A DNA stretch of 23,308 nucleotides from Pseudomonadota bacterium (lineage in GTDB: Bacteria > Pseudomonadota > Gammaproteobacteria > Steroidobacterales > Steroidobacteraceae). Shown in pieces: positions 22,078 through 23,308 of this stretch. Made by a program: the position numbers and the translations under genes. A model generated the notes under the pieces. It had not been told where the DNA came from. It did no database searches and was given only the letters and a program-made list of their open reading frames with translations. The DNA is taken from positions 1 to 23,308 of the forward strand of contig JAEYXD010000242.1 of assembly GCA_023428645.1 (NCBI GenBank), given 5' to 3'. Position 1 is the stretch's first letter, and every line of letters begins with the position of its first letter.

Positions 22078-23308
22078 TCACCGCGCGCGACGTACCGGCC
22101 GCCGCAGCGTGATGAGCGAGGCGAGCACGCCAGGCACGAGCCCGGCGGTTCCTGCGATCAGCCAGTCGTCCGCGTGAAGCGGGCTCAGATGCAGGAGCAT
22201 GGCGATCGGAGCGAGCTGTATGAGCACGATCGCCGACGCCACGCTTACGGCGGCGGCAATGATGGCGGCGCGGGTCCGCAGCCGAGTCAGCCCCAGCGTG
22301 ATCGCCGCGCTGGCGACGATGAGCGCGACCATTGCCATGCTGCGGGCGTGATTGGTGTCGGCGCCCGGCCCTAGGCTGCGGATGTAGCCGAACACGATGA
22401 TGACGGTCACGACGACCCCGGCGATGCAGATGAGTGTCCACTCGGGGGCATTGAAGAATCGCGGATGGCGCGCCTGCTTCACGGGCCGCAGTTGCTCCGA
22501 CGTGGGTGCGTTCGGGAAGACGAGCATCGCGGTCGGATGAATGATGAGCTCCAACCACACGATGTGAGACGGCAGGTAGAGCAGGGGATAGCCGGCGAAT
22601 GGAATGAACGCCGCGGTCAGCACGAGCGGAATGTGCACCATCAGCAGGTAGGCGAAGCTCAGCTTCAGGTTGTCGAAGAGCTGCCGGCCGGCGGAGATCG
22701 CGCCGATGATCGTCTGAAAATTGTCGTCCAGCAGCACGATGGAGGCGACTTCGCGAGCGCTGCGCGTGCCGCGCTCGCCCATGGCAATGCCGATGTCGGC
22801 CCCTTGCAGCGCCGGCACGTCGTTCACGCCGTCGCCAGTGACGGCCACGATTGCGCCGGCGGCTTGCAGCGCCCGGACCAGGTCGAGCTTTTGCGCCGGG
22901 ACGCATCGCGCGACGACATCGAAGGCATTCAAGTCCGCGCGGTTCTCGCTCAGCGCCGCGGCGAGATCCGGCCCATCGACGACGCGTGGCTCCTCCACGC
23001 CGATGCCAGCCGCAAGCGCGATCGCGCGAGCCGTCGCGGGGTGATCTCCCGTGACCATGATGACCCGAATGTCCGCGGCGCGTGCCTTCTTCACGGCCGC
23101 CGCCGCGGTAGGTCGGACGGGATCCTCGAACGCGAGCAGACCCTGCAGCACGTAGTCGCGGTCGGGCTCGCCGCCCTGCCAGCCGGCAAGATCGCACCGC
23201 GCGCTGGCGATGACTTTGTGACCGGCTGCCGCCAGCGCCAAGGTTTTCTGCTGCCATGCGTCGCGCTCGGCCGAGGACATCGCGGTCATGCCGAAGATCG
23301 TCTCGGGC
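22078..23308 (-). CDS. Cation-transporting P-type ATPase, C-terminal part (5' end outside window)
   Basis: About 409 codons are visible. The frame stays open to the right edge: PETIFG precedes the ATG at 23289, and the family expects a KGAPE motif there, so that ATG is internal. The hinge has VMVTGDHPATARAIALAAGIG and TGDGVNDVPALQGADIGIAMG (22819-22836 for the core GDGVND), typical of the P-domain of P-type ATPases. Six C-terminal membrane helices follow, with the membrane stretch LPSHIVWLELIIHPTAMLVF where Ca2+-type pumps carry an NLVTDG.PA motif. The transported ion cannot be told; it is not obviously an SPCA/SERCA, heavy-metal or Kdp type. The catalytic DKTGT and actuator domains lie outside the window. 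It is unrelated in sequence detail to the MgtA-like ATPase at the other end. Confidence 0.88.
   Translation of the reverse strand, partial: PETIFGMTAMSSAERDAWQQKTLALAAAGHKVIASARCDLAGWQGGEPDRDYVLQGLLAFEDPVRPTAAAAVKKARAADIRVIMVTGDHPATARAIALAAGIGVEEPRVVDGPDLAAALSENRADLNAFDVVARCVPAQKLDLVRALQAAGAIVAVTGDGVNDVPALQGADIGIAMGERGTRSAREVASIVLLDDNFQTIIGAISAGRQLFDNLKLSFAYLLMVHIPLVLTAAFIPFAGYPLLYLPSHIVWLELIIHPTAMLVFPNAPTSEQLRPVKQARHPRFFNAPEWTLICIAGVVVTVIIVFGYIRSLGPGADTNHARSMAMVALIVASAAITLGLTRLRTRAAIIAAAVSVASAIVLIQLAPIAMLLHLSPLHADDWLIAGTAGLVPGVLASLITLRRPVRRAR

Noticed and set aside
1..23308. FNR/ANR boxes (TTGAT-N4-ATCAA) that would mark a hypoxia or dormancy regulon
   Set aside because: The mix of P-type ATPases, phosphorylase, prs and rhodanese suggested such a cluster, but I found no convincing box in the intergenic gaps.

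Overview
The window is 23.3 kb of GC-rich DNA, densely packed with genes that have proteobacterial homologues. The gene set includes a fatty acyl-CoA reductase of the Marinobacter type, a WS/DGAT, a phasin, an AlkJ-type alcohol dehydrogenase and a YgaV/YgaP pair. This points to a Pseudomonadota genome, most likely a gammaproteobacterium or betaproteobacterium; the species cannot be told from the sequence alone. No rRNA, tRNA, CRISPR array, insertion sequence or phage gene was seen, and no gap between genes exceeds 300 bases (the longest, 480-716, holds two hairpins and no recognisable gene).

Layout. (1) 1-479: the 3' end of a methylenetetrahydrofolate reductase-family gene. (2) 717-4263 (+): a large gene joining an MprF/LPG-synthase-like membrane domain to a P3B (MgtA-like) P-type ATPase. 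It is interrupted by one extra base in a G-run near 2434-2436, so it now reads as two overlapping ORFs. (3) 4282-14388 (-): eight co-directional genes. In transcription order they are WS/DGAT, phasin, patatin lipase, membrane-anchored alpha/beta hydrolase, long-chain acyl-CoA synthetase, a small 'FFLEELY'-type protein of unknown function, AlkJ-like GMC alcohol dehydrogenase and alpha-glucan phosphorylase. (4) 14554-16542 (+): a two-domain fatty acyl-CoA reductase, divergent from the WS/DGAT and overlapping tail-to-tail with the next gene. (5) 16523-19004 (-): an aldehyde dehydrogenase downstream of a divergent PRPP synthetase. (6) 19174-20523 (+): nicotinate phosphoribosyltransferase, divergent from the PRPP synthetase. 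(7) 20650-21524 (+): an ArsR-family sulfur-sensor-like repressor plus a rhodanese with a membrane tail, the YgaV/YgaP arrangement. (8) 21682-22038 (+): a small secreted cysteine-containing protein with two internal duplications. (9) 22078-23308 (-): the C-terminal part of a second P-type ATPase, cut by the window edge.

How the genes fit together. Regions 3-5 can be read as one neutral-lipid (wax ester/triacylglycerol) locus. The reductase makes fatty alcohol from acyl-CoA and WS/DGAT esterifies it. The phasin may coat the resulting granule. Patatin and the alpha/beta hydrolase can release acids and alcohols. The AlkJ-like enzyme and the aldehyde dehydrogenase can oxidise the alcohol back to acid, and FadD can re-activate the acid. 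Alpha-glucan phosphorylase adds a second storage polymer. PRPP synthetase and nicotinate phosphoribosyltransferase form a compact NAD-salvage pair. The most unusual items are the flippase-like/P-type ATPase fusion with its single-base frameshift, the combination of lipid synthesis and lipid turnover in one locus, and the uncharacterised protein translationally coupled between FadD and the alcohol dehydrogenase.
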